A stretch of 64,000 nucleotides of DNA, from the NCBI RefSeq assembly GCF_001427605.1, contig NZ_LMGZ01000020.1, positions 24,056 to 88,055 on the forward strand, in the 5' to 3' direction. This DNA is from Devosia sp. Root635 (GTDB lineage Bacteria > Pseudomonadota > Alphaproteobacteria > Rhizobiales > Devosiaceae). Of this stretch, positions 26,923 through 35,511 are shown piece after piece. The notes under the pieces were generated by a model that searched no databases, was not told where the DNA came from, and was given only the letters and a program-made list of their open reading frames with translations. Position numbers and translations under genes: made by a program. Every line of letters begins with the position of its first letter. Position 1 is the stretch's first letter.

Positions 26923-27972
26923 TCAGTCCTTCCACTCGAATTTCGGTTCGGTCAGTTGCTGCAGCCCTTCGGGGCCTTCGCCGGTGATGCGGCGCAGCAG
27001 GACGGCGCCGAGCTGGCGACCAGCATCGACGAAATCCTCGAATACGGTCTCGGCGCCCGGCTGAAACTGGGCGAACATCTGCGAGGATTGCTTGGCCACC
27101 ACATGGGCGGTCTGGCCGACCACCCTTCCGGCTTCGTTGAGGCCGCCGATGACAGCCAGGGCCGAGACCTCGGAGGCGCAGACCCAGCCGTCGGGTCCGT
27201 CGGGGCGCTTGGTGCGCTTCATCACATAATTGCGGATGGCGTCGGTCGGGCTGCCCAGGTTCACGTCGGCGGCGAATTCGTGCTCGATGCCGGCCTCGCC
27301 GGCGGCGCGGGCCATGCCGGTCTTGAGGTGATCGGTATAGGTCAGGGCGCTCTCGGGCAGCACGATCGACACCTTGCGGCAGCCCTTCTGCACCAGGCGC
27401 TTCACCGCGCCATAGGCATAGGCCTCATTGTTGAAATCGACCGAGGCATGCTGCTCGGGCCAGTTGGTGCGGCCATGGCTGACAAACGGAAAATCATTGT
27501 CGATGAGAAAACGGATGCGCTCGTCGAAACTCTCGGCCTTGGAGAAGATCACCCCGTCGGCCATGCGGTTGCGCACGATATGCTTGATCGGCTCGATCGG
27601 CTGCACATTGCGGAACAAGGGCGTGATGACGACGTGATAGGCCGTGTCGCGCACCGCCTCGGTGAGGCCGGTGACGATAGACGAGCCAAAGCCATAGATC
27701 TGCTCATCGGGCTCCAGCACCAGGGCGATGACATTGGTGCGGCCGGTCTTGAGGCGCAGGGCCGCCCGGTCGGGCAGGTAGCCGATTTCGGCGGCGATCT
27801 TCTGTACGCGGTCGCGCGTTTCCTGAGCGAGCTCGGGGGCATTGTTGAGGGCGCGGGAAATTGTGGTGACGGCAAAGCCCGTCATCTGGGCGATGGTCTT
27901 GAGCGTCGGCTTGCCGGATGGCTTGACGCCGCGCTTGCCCTTCGCTGCAGCAGGCAGGTCGTCTTCGGACAC
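26923..27972 (-). CDS. LacI-family transcriptional regulator (orphan)
   Basis: 349 residues. After a basic N-terminal extension of about 22 residues comes the helix-turn-helix (LKTIAQMTGFAVTTISRAL), the hinge LPDRAALRLKTGRTN, and a periplasmic-binding-type effector domain. Clear resemblance to the LacI protein at 12430 in layout (same SHGR motif in the core, LPDRA hinge), so the two are probably paralogues. No sugar transport or catabolic genes adjoin it; neighbours are an ABC-F gene and a long non-coding gap. Its target may be elsewhere or only itself. Confidence 0.9.
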   Translation of the reverse strand: MSEDDLPAAAKGKRGVKPSGKPTLKTIAQMTGFAVTTISRALNNAPELAQETRDRVQKIAAEIGYLPDRAALRLKTGRTNVIALVLEPDEQIYGFGSSIVTGLTEAVRDTAYHVVITPLFRNVQPIEPIKHIVRNRMADGVIFSKAESFDERIRFLIDNDFPFVSHGRTNWPEQHASVDFNNEAYAYGAVKRLVQKGCRKVSIVLPESALTYTDHLKTGMARAAGEAGIEHEFAADVNLGSPTDAIRNYVMKRTKRPDGPDGWVCASEVSALAVIGGLNEAGRVVGQTAHVVAKQSSQMFAQFQPGAETVFEDFVDAGRQLGAVLLRRITGEGPEGLQQLTEPKFEWKD

Positions 27973-28507
27973 GTCGTATACCCCCCGGACCGCGATTGTT
28001 CCGCGGTGGCGCCTTGTTGAAAGCGGACAACATCAGATTGTCCGCCCCAGTTCAAGCGCTGCCAGCAGAGCCGGCGCGTTGATGGACGTATGTCAAAATA
28101 TGAACGAGTCGATCAGATTTCTGGCATGCGGCTAAAGTCGAGCAGTCTTTTCCCGAAAAACTGCATCGCGTGGTCGCTGCGCGTCTAGCAATCGGCGCCA
28201 AACGCTCCTATCTTGCCGTCATGTATCGGCACTTGCCGATGCTCCGTGTCGTTCAACCCCGCAGGAAAGGAATGAAGATGTCTCCATCTATTACCTTCAC
28301 TATCCATGCCGGTTGTCCGCTCGTACGCACCAACCTGCACGCCGCCAAACGGTGGCAAGGGACCTGTCGCTGCAAACGAATGTGACCTGCTGTCACGCCT
28401 TCGTCTCAGTTTTCCGATAGACCCCCAGCGTTGCCGGCCAGCATGTGCGACTCGTTTTCGCGCTCCCAATTCTGGCCCCGTGCAATGCGCAAGTGGAGCA
28501 TCCACCC
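27973..28507. other. 535-nt gap; no convincing gene except a possible 37-codon ORF
   Basis: The first part is the probable promoter of the divergent lacI gene. The remainder has a lower GC level than its surroundings (for example 28080-28160). The only ORF with a good ribosome site is the small one at 28272. Other open frames have no SD or family resemblance. Confidence 0.5.
28272..28385 (+). CDS. Possible small ORF, 37 residues
   Basis: ATG at 28272 is preceded by AGGAAAGG at good spacing. The product (starting MKMSPSITFTIHAGC, ending CRCKRM) has three cysteines and a basic end. No family recognised. Support rests on the ribosome site alone; it may be a chance ORF or a leader peptide for the gene at 28508. 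Confidence 0.3.
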   Translation: MKMSPSITFTIHAGCPLVRTNLHAAKRWQGTCRCKRM

Positions 28508-28729
28508 ATGCAGGAACGCAGTCTCGACCGGGCTCAGGCCCATAAGCCAATTGTCATAGAAGTCGCCGGAGAACCGCTCGGCGTCGTGGTGCCGCATGCC
28601 GACGGCTACCGCTTCCTCGCCGTCAAGCTGCCGGCCTTCGCCATCGATGGCCAGCAGTTCGAAACGGTCGAAAAGGCGCACTTTGCCGTGTCGCAGGCCG
28701 TCCGCAAGGGCAGCGCCGACGCAGCCTGA
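28508..28729 (+). CDS. Hypothetical small protein, 73 residues
   Basis: Starts MQERSLDRAQ. The central part (IVIEVAGEPLGVVVPHADGYRFLAVKLP) is predicted to be beta-rich and the end helical (FETVEKAHFAVSQAVRKG), which reads like a real compact protein. No family recognised and no signal peptide. An in-frame upstream start at 28445 exists without similarity support. It converges with the small ORF at 28730 with no gap between the two ends. Confidence 0.55.
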   Translation: MQERSLDRAQAHKPIVIEVAGEPLGVVVPHADGYRFLAVKLPAFAIDGQQFETVEKAHFAVSQAVRKGSADAA

Positions 28730-28930
28730 TCAATCATCATTGGTGGCGTTCAATTCGTCCGGGTGCCGGCCTTCGCCGTCCGGCGAAGACGGATCGAGCG
28801 CGATGTCGATCGCCTTGGCCAGGGCATCGACATCAATGCGGACAGCGCCGTTCTGCGCCTGCCGTTCCAGTTCGGCCCTTATCGCCGTGGCGATGGCCTG
28901 GCGGCGATCGCGTGCATCATCCATTGCCAT
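28730..28930 (-). CDS. Hypothetical small protein, 66 residues
   Basis: Starts MAMDDARDRRQA (ATG at 28930 or 28924) and is rich in charged residues, with a helical stretch (AIATAIRAELERQAQNG) and an acidic end. No family recognised. The start overlaps the end of the small membrane protein gene at 28917, so it is the last gene of the minus-strand phn block. Confidence 0.5.
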   Translation of the reverse strand: MAMDDARDRRQAIATAIRAELERQAQNGAVRIDVDALAKAIDIALDPSSPDGEGRHPDELNATNDD

Positions 28931-29063
28931 CGATGGAAATCCCCTGCTCGTCCACGCGCACTTCAATGCCGGGGCGGGTCTGCTGCTGGTAGGTATAGAT
29001 GGCAAAGCCGACGACCGCGATCAGCAGGATGGCGATCACGGCATATAGACCATTGCGATTCAT
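28917..29063 (-). CDS. Small single-pass membrane protein, 48 residues
   Basis: Starts MNRNGLYAVIAILLIAVVGF: one hydrophobic helix at about residues 6-25, then a short tail with EVRVDEQGISIDGNG outside or inside the cell. ATG at 29063 has AGGAG upstream (AGGAGTTCTTC). No family recognised, though short proteins of this form are common in the Hyphomicrobiales. It lies 53 nt after phnN. Confidence 0.6.
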   Translation of the reverse strand: MNRNGLYAVIAILLIAVVGFAIYTYQQQTRPGIEVRVDEQGISIDGNG

Positions 29064-29116
29064 GAAGAACTCCTGACGCTTGACGTGCCGGAGCAACGCG
29101 CCAGAAGCGCAAGGGT

Positions 29117-29683
29117 TCATTCCTGTGCGGCGATGGTGCGCAAAGCCATGACGAAGGCGGTCACGCCGATGGCGAGCAGGCCCGAATTGTCGATGATGAT
29201 AGGGGTGACGCCCGACGGTACGGGCGCACTTTCGCGGGCCAGCCGCGCGGTGATCTGGTCGCCGCTTTCGCGTCCGCGTCTGGAGAGCCGCTCGGCACGG
29301 CAGGAAATTTCGGCGGTGATGAGGACCACGGCGCAGCTCGGATATCGGTCCAGCGCCTCGGCCACGATATGGCGGGAAACATTGGCGACCACGATCTTGC
29401 CCAAAGCCAGGTCGGTATCGAGGCTGAGCGGCAGGGCATAGCGCAGGTTATGCGCATCCCAGGAGAGAGCGAAACGCCCCGCCGCGTCCAACTGCCGGAA
29501 GGTCTCGGGATCCATGCTGTCATGGTCCTCGACTTCGGCATCGGTGGGGCGGGTCACGATGCGGCGCACGAAGACGAAGCGTTTGTCATTGCCCAAGGCA
29601 TGGCGGGCGCCCGCTATCAGCGTGTCCTTGCCCACCCCGGAGGGGCCGACGACCAGGACAAGTGAACCGAGCGGTCGCGCCAT
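29117..29683 (-). CDS. phnN: Ribose 1,5-bisphosphate phosphokinase PhnN
   Basis: 188-residue ATP-dependent kinase. The P-loop GPSGVGKDT is at residues 13-21, and the guanylate-kinase-like fold continues with RIVTRPTDAEVEDHDSM and the RR lid (RLSRRGRESGDQI). PhnN converts ribose 1,5-bisphosphate to PRPP, the salvage step of phosphonate breakdown by C-P lyase. It follows phnM with a 3-nt gap. The C-P lyase core genes (phnG-L) are not in the window. Confidence 0.92.
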   Translation of the reverse strand: MARPLGSLVLVVGPSGVGKDTLIAGARHALGNDKRFVFVRRIVTRPTDAEVEDHDSMDPETFRQLDAAGRFALSWDAHNLRYALPLSLDTDLALGKIVVANVSRHIVAEALDRYPSCAVVLITAEISCRAERLSRRGRESGDQITARLARESAPVPSGVTPIIIDNSGLLAIGVTAFVMALRTIAAQE

Positions 29684-29686
29684 GGG

Positions 29687-30823
29687 TCAGCTCACCCGCA
29701 CGCCCTGCCGCCAGACGCCGCGGACGATGGGCAACCCGCCCATCACCCTGACACGCACTAGGTCGGCCCGCTTGCCGAGGGCGATTTCGCCGCGATCGTC
29801 GAGCCCGGCGGCGCGTGCCGGATTGCGCGTCACCGTGGCCAGCGCCTGTGGCAAAGCCAGTCCATCGACCCGCTGCGGCAGCACGAAGGCGGCCTGCAGC
29901 AATGCGAAGGGCACATAATCGGAGGAAAGGATATCGAGCAGCCCGGCGCGCACCAGGTCGGTCGCCGATATATTGCCCGAATGGGACTTGCCGCGCACCA
30001 CGTTGGGCGCACCCATCAGGATGGCGAGCCCAGCATCATGGGCGGCCGAGGCCGCTTCCAGCGTGGTGGGGAATTCCGAAATCGCCACGCCGTCGGCAAC
30101 GCCCTCCTCGACATGGAGCAGGGTCGTGTCGTCATGACTGGCCAGCGGCAGGCCCAGTTCACGGGCACGGGCGACGATATGGGCGCGGTTGGGCGCCGAG
30201 TGACGGTCATGCTCGGCCTGCCTGGCGGCGAGATAGTCGTCGAGCTCGGCCTGGCTGCGGCCGATCTTGTCCTTGTAGAAGCGCTTGTAGTCGTCGAGCG
30301 AACGGAACTGTCGCTGGCCCGGCGTATGGTCCATCACCGAAGCCAGCCGCGTATGGTTGTGCGTGGCATGGGCCTCGAACTGGGCGATGACGTCATGCGC
30401 CGGCAATTCGCAGCGCAGATGCACGAAATGCTCGGCGCGCAACCAGCCATCCTCCCGCCCCGCCGCGATGGCGCCGGTGAGCTTTTCGACATGCTCGCCC
30501 ATATTGGGCAGGTCGGGGTCCGAGCCCACGCGCACCGCATCGAAGACGGTGGTAATGCCGGAGCCGATGATCTGCACGTCATGGGCATGCAGCGCCGCCA
30601 TTGCGTCCCAGAACACGCCGGGGCGAGGGCGGTAGTGGCTTTCGAGATGGTCGGTATGCAACTCGACGAGGCCCGGGATCAGATAGTCGCCATCGAGATC
30701 TTCGCCCGCCTGCGTCAGGCCGGAATCGATGGCGGCAATGTTGCCGTCGCGCGTGGCGAGACTGCCCTCGATAACCTGGCCGGCCAGCACGATACGGGCA
30801 TTGCGGAACCGGGCATCGATCAT
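29687..30823 (-). CDS. phnM: Alpha-D-ribose 1-methylphosphonate 5-triphosphate diphosphatase PhnM
   Basis: 378-residue amidohydrolase-superfamily enzyme. The metal motif HTDHLESH lies at about residues 56-63, and later ligands are in SHDDT and the SDYVP segment near the C-terminus. PhnM removes pyrophosphate from the triphosphate intermediate of the C-P lyase pathway. The ATG overlaps the stop of the upstream DUF1045 gene by one base, and phnN follows 3 nt after its stop, so the three genes form one transcript. Confidence 0.93.
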   Translation of the reverse strand: MIDARFRNARIVLAGQVIEGSLATRDGNIAAIDSGLTQAGEDLDGDYLIPGLVELHTDHLESHYRPRPGVFWDAMAALHAHDVQIIGSGITTVFDAVRVGSDPDLPNMGEHVEKLTGAIAAGREDGWLRAEHFVHLRCELPAHDVIAQFEAHATHNHTRLASVMDHTPGQRQFRSLDDYKRFYKDKIGRSQAELDDYLAARQAEHDRHSAPNRAHIVARARELGLPLASHDDTTLLHVEEGVADGVAISEFPTTLEAASAAHDAGLAILMGAPNVVRGKSHSGNISATDLVRAGLLDILSSDYVPFALLQAAFVLPQRVDGLALPQALATVTRNPARAAGLDDRGEIALGKRADLVRVRVMGGLPIVRGVWRQGVRVS

Positions 30824-31518
30824 CAGGCGACCTCTCCCAGCTTGAAATCGGCGATACGACGGAACGGTTTGCCCGCCTCGGCTTCATGGAACAGCGACAA
30901 CCGGTCGAGCAGGATGGGTTCCTCCAGCACCGGGCCGAACCAGGTGGCGGCGGCGGTCGCGATGTCGTGCGCATCACCGTCCTCCAGCCGGTCGGTCAAT
31001 GTCATGTGGAAACGGAATTCCTCGAACACATAGGGATAGCCATAGGCGTCGAGCAGCTCGATCTGCCGCTCGCTGAGCCCCTTGCCGGCCCGCGCCGCGC
31101 GATCCTTGACGCTCATCGGCGCTCGCAGGGGGTCGAAATCTTCCACCACATGGGCGGCAAAATCCTGCAATGCCTCGTTCTCGCCATCGACCATCAGTGC
31201 CAGAAAACCCTGCAATGAGGCGAGCTTGAGCCGGCCGAGATCGATGGGGCGGTGGCGGGGCGCGAATTCGGCGAGGGCGGCGCGAAGGTCGGCTTCGCTG
31301 GCATCCTCGACCAGCGCCATTGGCGCCTTGATGGTGGCGTGAAAGCCGTAGCGGTTGGCCGACTGGGTGAGATTGAGCAGGCGATCGCGGTCTATGCCGG
31401 CGACGGGGCCATTGAAGAGATCGCCGTCAGCAGCATCGCGCCCGAGCCAAGTGGCGGCCCGCTCCCACAGATTGCTGGTGGCAGCAGGGGCAAAATAGAT
31501 CGCGAATCGTTCTGTCAT
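30823..31518 (-). CDS. DUF1045 protein, 2H phosphoesterase-like (phosphonate-associated)
   Basis: 231 residues with the two H-x-T motifs of 2H phosphoesterases: GFHATIKAP at about residue 60 and FHMTLT at about 172. DUF1045 proteins are regularly encoded beside phn genes in alphaproteobacteria and are annotated as phosphonate-metabolism proteins. The enzyme may hydrolyse a cyclic phosphodiester such as the PhnJ/PhnP intermediate. It is not proven. The start has AAGGAG six bases upstream and the gene leads the minus-strand block. Confidence 0.85.
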   Translation of the reverse strand: MTERFAIYFAPAATSNLWERAATWLGRDAADGDLFNGPVAGIDRDRLLNLTQSANRYGFHATIKAPMALVEDASEADLRAALAEFAPRHRPIDLGRLKLASLQGFLALMVDGENEALQDFAAHVVEDFDPLRAPMSVKDRAARAGKGLSERQIELLDAYGYPYVFEEFRFHMTLTDRLEDGDAHDIATAAATWFGPVLEEPILLDRLSLFHEAEAGKPFRRIADFKLGEVA

Positions 31519-31632
31519 CGGAACTCCTTGACCAGCCCGCTATTCGGACTCTGTGTCGCCTGTTTGACAACTGTCCACGCAACCCATTGCTGGCTACCCT
31601 TGCCCGCACCGAATCGCAAGCCGAGAGAGACG

Positions 31633-32889
31633 ATGGACCGCGCCCTGCTCGAACAGATGTTCCGCCAAGCCGTGGCGCAGGCACAGCCGGCTTTGGCCGT
31701 GCGCCGGCACCTGCCGGACAAACCCGTTGGCCGCACCGTGGTCATCGGCGCCGGCAAGGCTTCGGCCCAGATGGCCCGTGCATTCGAAACAGCGTGGGAC
31801 GGCCCGCTGACCGGGCTCGTGGTGACGCGCTATGGCTATGCCGAGGCCTGCGAGCGGATCGAAATCGTCGAGGCGGCCCATCCGGTGCCCGACGAGGCCG
31901 GGTTCCTCTCGGCGCGACGCATGCTCGAAACCGTGTCCGGGCTGGGGCCGGACGATCTGGTGGTGGCGCTGATTTCGGGCGGCGGTTCGGCTCTGCTGCC
32001 GGCGCCCGCGCCGGGGCTGACCTTCGACGACGAACAGGCCATCAACCGGACGCTGCTGGCTTCGGGCGCGCCCATTTCGGTGATGAACCTCATCCGCAAC
32101 CAGTTTTCCATTATCAAGGGCGGGCGGCTGGCGGTGCATTGCGCTCCGGCGCGCGTGGCGACCCTGGTCGTATCCGACGTGCCGGGGGACGATCCGGCTC
32201 TGGTGGCCTCGGGGCCGACCATTCCGCTATCGGGTTCGCGCGAACTGGCGCGCCAATATGCCGAACTCTATCGGTTGGACCTGCCGCCCCACGCCCAGGC
32301 GCTGCTGGCGGGTGACGACAATCCAGCGCCGAAGCCCGATGATGCGGTTTTTACCCGCAACAGCGTCAGCACCATCGCTTCGGCCGCTTTGTCGCTAGAC
32401 GCGGCGGCGGAACTGGCGCGGGCGCAAGGGATCGAGGCGGCCATTCTCTCCGATTCCATCGAGGGGGAATCGCGCGACGTGGCGCAGGTGCATGCCGCCA
32501 TGGCGCGTGAAATCGCCCAGCGCAACCGTCCGTTCAGCAAGCCCGTGGTGCTGCTGTCGGGCGGGGAAACCACCGTGACCCTGCGCGGCAAGGGCGGAAG
32601 GGGCGGGCGCAATGCCGAATTCCTGCTGGCGCTGGCCATCGCCATCGATGGCGTCGACGGCATTTCGGCGCTGGCTGCCGATACCGACGGCATCGATGGC
32701 TCGGAGGACAATGCCGGAGCCTTCGCCGATGGCAGCACGGCGACGCGGTTGCGCCGGGCCGGCATTGATCCGCTGGCGGCTTTGGCCGGCAACGACGCCT
32801 GGGGCGCGTTCAACGCCATCGGCGACCTGCTGGTGACCGGGCCGACCGGCACCAATGTCAACGACTTCCGGGCGATCCTCATCCGATAG
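31633..32889 (+). CDS. Glycerate 2-kinase (GckA/TtuD family)
   Basis: 418 residues, the usual length for the DUF4147 plus MOFRL enzyme family. The N-terminal half has [10 protein letters not shown] at about residue 38 and SGGGSAL at about 115. The MOFRL half has [20 protein letters not shown] at about 305-324 and DTDGIDG. The family phosphorylates D-glycerate to 2-phosphoglycerate and feeds lower glycolysis; older annotation as hydroxypyruvate reductase TtuD is not supported by the kinase-type motifs. ATG at 31633 was chosen over the longer frame that overlaps the divergent DUF1045 gene. Confidence 0.9.
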   Translation: MDRALLEQMFRQAVAQAQPALAVRRHLPDKPVGRTVVIGAGKASAQMARAFETAWDGPLTGLVVTRYGYAEACERIEIVEAAHPVPDEAGFLSARRMLETVSGLGPDDLVVALISGGGSALLPAPAPGLTFDDEQAINRTLLASGAPISVMNLIRNQFSIIKGGRLAVHCAPARVATLVVSDVPGDDPALVASGPTIPLSGSRELARQYAELYRLDLPPHAQALLAGDDNPAPKPDDAVFTRNSVSTIASAALSLDAAAELARAQGIEAAILSDSIEGESRDVAQVHAAMAREIAQRNRPFSKPVVLLSGGETTVTLRGKGGRGGRNAEFLLALAIAIDGVDGISALAADTDGIDGSEDNAGAFADGSTATRLRRAGIDPLAALAGNDAWGAFNAIGDLLVTGPTGTNVNDFRAILIR

Positions 32890-32900
32890 GAGATTGGACA

Positions 32901-33248
32901 ATGGCGAAAGTACTGGGCATTGGCGGCATCTTCTTCCGCTCCCGTGACACCAAGGCCCTGGCCGCCTGGTATGAGCTGCATCTGGGCGTCACCGAACTCT
33001 GGGAGCAGGAGAAGGGGCTCACGGTTTTTGCGCCGTTCAGCCAGACGACGGAATATTTCCCGGCCGACAAGCAATGGATGATCAATTTCCGCGTCGATGA
33101 CCTTGACGGCATGATGGCTCAACTCAATGCGGCCGGCATCGCTACCGAAACCCGGCCGGATGAGTGGGACACGCCGGAAACCGGACGGTTCTGTCGCCTC
33201 CACGACCCGGAGGGCAACCAGGTCGAGCTCTGGCAGCCGGCAAAATAA
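32901..33248 (+). CDS. VOC-superfamily (glyoxalase-like) protein
   Basis: 115-residue single-domain protein with the paired beta-alpha-beta-beta-beta pattern of the VOC fold: IGGIFFRSRDTKALAAWYELHLG at the start and LHDPEGNQVELWQP at the end, where the last E is the usual metal ligand. The function is not predictable from sequence; members act on metabolites, antibiotics or bind ligands. It starts 11 nt after the glycerate kinase stop with AGGAG, so both are probably cotranscribed. Confidence 0.85.
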   Translation: MAKVLGIGGIFFRSRDTKALAAWYELHLGVTELWEQEKGLTVFAPFSQTTEYFPADKQWMINFRVDDLDGMMAQLNAAGIATETRPDEWDTPETGRFCRLHDPEGNQVELWQPAK

Positions 33249-33321
33249 TCATACAATTGCCCCTTGGCAGGGAGGGGGTGGCTCTGTTCTATACGCCCGA
33301 CTTTCGGGAAGGAGCCATTTC

Positions 33322-34260
33322 ATGGCCAAACGCAGGATCGCCGTCATCGGCGTGGGCAAGATCGCGCAGGACCAGCACCTGCCGGTGATCGACGCATCCG
33401 ATGATTTCGAACTGGCGGCGACTGTGTCGACGCGCGGGCTTGGCCATAACGGATTGCCGGTATTCAGGACGCCGGCCGAGCTTTATGCCGCCATGCCGGA
33501 ACTGGCTTTGGTCTCGATCTGCACCCCGCCCGGCATTCGCCACCAATATGTCCGCGAGGCGCTCGACGCCGGCAAGGACGTGATGATGGAAAAGCCGCCC
33601 ACCACGACGATATCGGAACTGGATGACCTGATCGCCCATGCGCGGCGGCTCGACCGGGTGCTGTACCAGACTTGGCACAGCCAGTGGAACCCGGCGGTGG
33701 ATCGCACCAAGGCCATCCTGGCCCAGGATGGCGTACGCTCGGTGCGCATCGACTGGCGCGAAAGCGTGCGCAAGTGGCATCCGGGGCAGGACTGGGTGTG
33801 GGAGCCGGGCGGCTTCGGCGTCTGCGATCCGGGGATCAATGCGCTCTCCATCTTCACCAAGATCATGCCCTTTCCGGTTTTCGTCGAGCGCTCCACGCTG
33901 ACCTTCCCGGCCAACCGGCAGACCCCTGTCGATGTCGAGATCGCCTTCAAGTCGGGGCAATTGCACCGGCCCCAGCTGTCGGCCGGCTTCAACTGGCTCG
34001 AGGAGAGCGGCGAGATCTGGACCATCCGGGTCGAAACCGGCACCGGCGACATCATCAAGCTCGAAGGCGGCGGACGTTCGCTGACCATCAACGATAAACC
34101 GGTGTTGCAGCATGGCGACGGGGAGTATGCGGCCATGTATGACCATTTCGCGGGGCTGCTGGAGCGGCACGAAAGCGACGTCGACGCCGCGCCGCTGCGG
34201 CTGATGAGCGATGTGTTTCTGATGGGCGCGCGGGTGAACGGACCGGACTTCGCGTGGTAG
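33322..34260 (+). CDS. Gfo/Idh/MocA oxidoreductase, L-arabinose / D-galactose 1-dehydrogenase-like
   Basis: 312 residues. The NAD(P)-binding Rossmann motif GVGKIAQDQHLP is at about residues 9-20, and EKPP (about 93-96) carries the catalytic lysine. WHSQWNPAV and the RKWHPGQDWVWEPGGFGVCDPGINALS region closely resemble the NAD(P)-dependent L-arabinose 1-dehydrogenase of Azospirillum brasilense, which oxidises L-arabinose and D-galactose to lactones. A GGAGCC ribosome site precedes the ATG. An arabinose oxidation role would suit the GH127 enzyme at the left end of the window, although no lactonase or dehydratase is adjacent. Confidence 0.85.
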   Translation: MAKRRIAVIGVGKIAQDQHLPVIDASDDFELAATVSTRGLGHNGLPVFRTPAELYAAMPELALVSICTPPGIRHQYVREALDAGKDVMMEKPPTTTISELDDLIAHARRLDRVLYQTWHSQWNPAVDRTKAILAQDGVRSVRIDWRESVRKWHPGQDWVWEPGGFGVCDPGINALSIFTKIMPFPVFVERSTLTFPANRQTPVDVEIAFKSGQLHRPQLSAGFNWLEESGEIWTIRVETGTGDIIKLEGGGRSLTINDKPVLQHGDGEYAAMYDHFAGLLERHESDVDAAPLRLMSDVFLMGARVNGPDFAW

Positions 34261-34373
34261 GCCGAGAGGCGTCCGAACCTGCGGCGACTCCTGACGGGGG
34301 AGGCTAGGATTGGGTGTTGGGAGCCACGATGTCGGGGCTAAACATCCCTACCTTGGTTCCTCCCGCAGCAGGG

Positions 34374-34922
34374 CTATCGCATATGAAAACGGGCAGGCCG
34401 CAATGTTTCAGTCGTACTGCCCTGCGGCCGGGCGGGCGGCGGGCTGTCGAACGCCGGCGTCCGCGGCGCGCAGAAGGCGAGAGCGGCGTTGATGGCATAG
34501 AGCGAGCCATCGAGCGGGATATGGTTGGCCGGCAAGTCCGAGCCGTCCTCGGGCGCCAGATAGGCGACGGCGCCATTGGCAAGATTGTCGAGGACCCAGG
34601 AAAAATCCCCGATCAGCCTGGCGCCGTAGGGCCCGGCCGCCTCCGCGTCGAAGGCGCGGGTTTCCTTGTCGATGGTGATGGCCCAGCGTCCCGCATCGCC
34701 GCTGGCCCGGCTGGTATGAATGTGGACACCGGTAGTGAAGTCGTCCTCGCAGCGCACCGCGATGCAGGCATAGGCTTCGGGTGTCGAGCCGAGCGCGCAG
34801 CCCAGCGTGGCTCGGTCACCCTCGCCCGGCAGCGGCGAATAATGCCAGCCGGTCTCCTGCGCAGCGACGGGTGTGCACAGGACCAGCACGAGACCTAGCG
34901 CTTGGGCTGGATGAGATCCCAT
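34374..34922 (-). CDS. Hypothetical secreted protein, 182 residues
   Basis: N-terminal signal peptide (hydrophobic LGLVLVLCTPVAAQE, cleavage about residue 22), then a domain with several cysteines (C42, C53 and C58 by eye; one more late) suited to disulphides in the periplasm. The C-terminal 25 residues are proline- and arginine-rich. No family recognised. Its start overlaps the end of the VOC gene upstream by 28 nt, indicating coupling. Confidence 0.6.
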   Translation of the reverse strand: MGSHPAQALGLVLVLCTPVAAQETGWHYSPLPGEGDRATLGCALGSTPEAYACIAVRCEDDFTTGVHIHTSRASGDAGRWAITIDKETRAFDAEAAGPYGARLIGDFSWVLDNLANGAVAYLAPEDGSDLPANHIPLDGSLYAINAALAFCAPRTPAFDSPPPARPQGSTTETLRPARFHMR

Positions 34923-35287
34923 TTGTTTCCATAAAGATCGGCGAACACGGCAACCGAACCATAGGCTTCGTGGCGCGGTTCTTCGAGGAAGGTGACGCCG
35001 CGTTCGAGCATGGCGGCGTGGTCCTTGGCGAAATTATTGGTCTCAAGGAAGAACATCACCCGCCCGCCGCCCTGGTTGCCGATGGCGGCGCGCTGGCTTT
35101 CGCCATCGGCCCGCGCCAGCAGCAGCTGGGCGCCGGTGCGGCCCGGCGGGGCAACCACCACCCAGCGCTTGCCGCCGCCCAGCTCGTTGTCGGCCACCAG
35201 GTCGAAGCCCAGCGTATCGCAATAGAATGTGATGGCCTCGTCATAATCGGCGACGAGCAGGGAGACGGTGGCGATGGATTGGCTCAT
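34895..35287 (-). CDS. VOC-superfamily (glyoxalase/bleomycin-resistance type) protein
   Basis: 130-residue protein. It starts with SIATVSLLVADYDEAITFYCDTLGF and ends with VFADLYGNKWDLIQP, the halves of a VOC domain, with a central GNQGGGRVMFFLETNN. It resembles the glyoxalase-like proteins often annotated generically; no enzyme assignment is possible. It shares its 3' end with the secreted protein gene. Distinct from the VOC protein at 32901. Confidence 0.85.
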   Translation of the reverse strand: MSQSIATVSLLVADYDEAITFYCDTLGFDLVADNELGGGKRWVVVAPPGRTGAQLLLARADGESQRAAIGNQGGGRVMFFLETNNFAKDHAAMLERGVTFLEEPRHEAYGSVAVFADLYGNKWDLIQPKR

Positions 35288-35399
35288 GGGAGCCTATGGA
35301 TCACCAGCGGCATGGGCGGGTCAAGCTGCGAACCGCCCGCCGAACGGTTCATTCCAAAACCGTCCAATCCTGTGGAAGGACGTTCTGGCTGTCATCAGA

Positions 35400-35415
35400 T
35401 TGACCAAATGGTCAA
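35400..35415. promoter_or_regulatory. Palindromic operator candidate before the dipeptide importer
   Basis: TTGACC-AAAT-GGTCAA is a perfect 6-bp inverted repeat 97 nt upstream of the binding-protein ATG. Such sites are typical for dimeric regulators (for example GntR-type). No regulator gene is next to it; the nearest regulatory gene is not obviously linked. Motif seen, regulator unknown. Confidence 0.45.
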
Positions 35416-35511
35416 ACTGCCGGCTTGCGCTCCCCTGGATTCTAGGCTTTGTTGACGCCCAAGCCCCGGTCGGCAAGCCGGTGCGCATAATAGTTTCGGG
35501 AGACAACAATC

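Noticed and set aside
31252..31632. N-terminal extension of the glycerate kinase
   Set aside because: It would overlap the divergent DUF1045 gene by more than 250 nt and shows no similarity to the family; start set at 31633.
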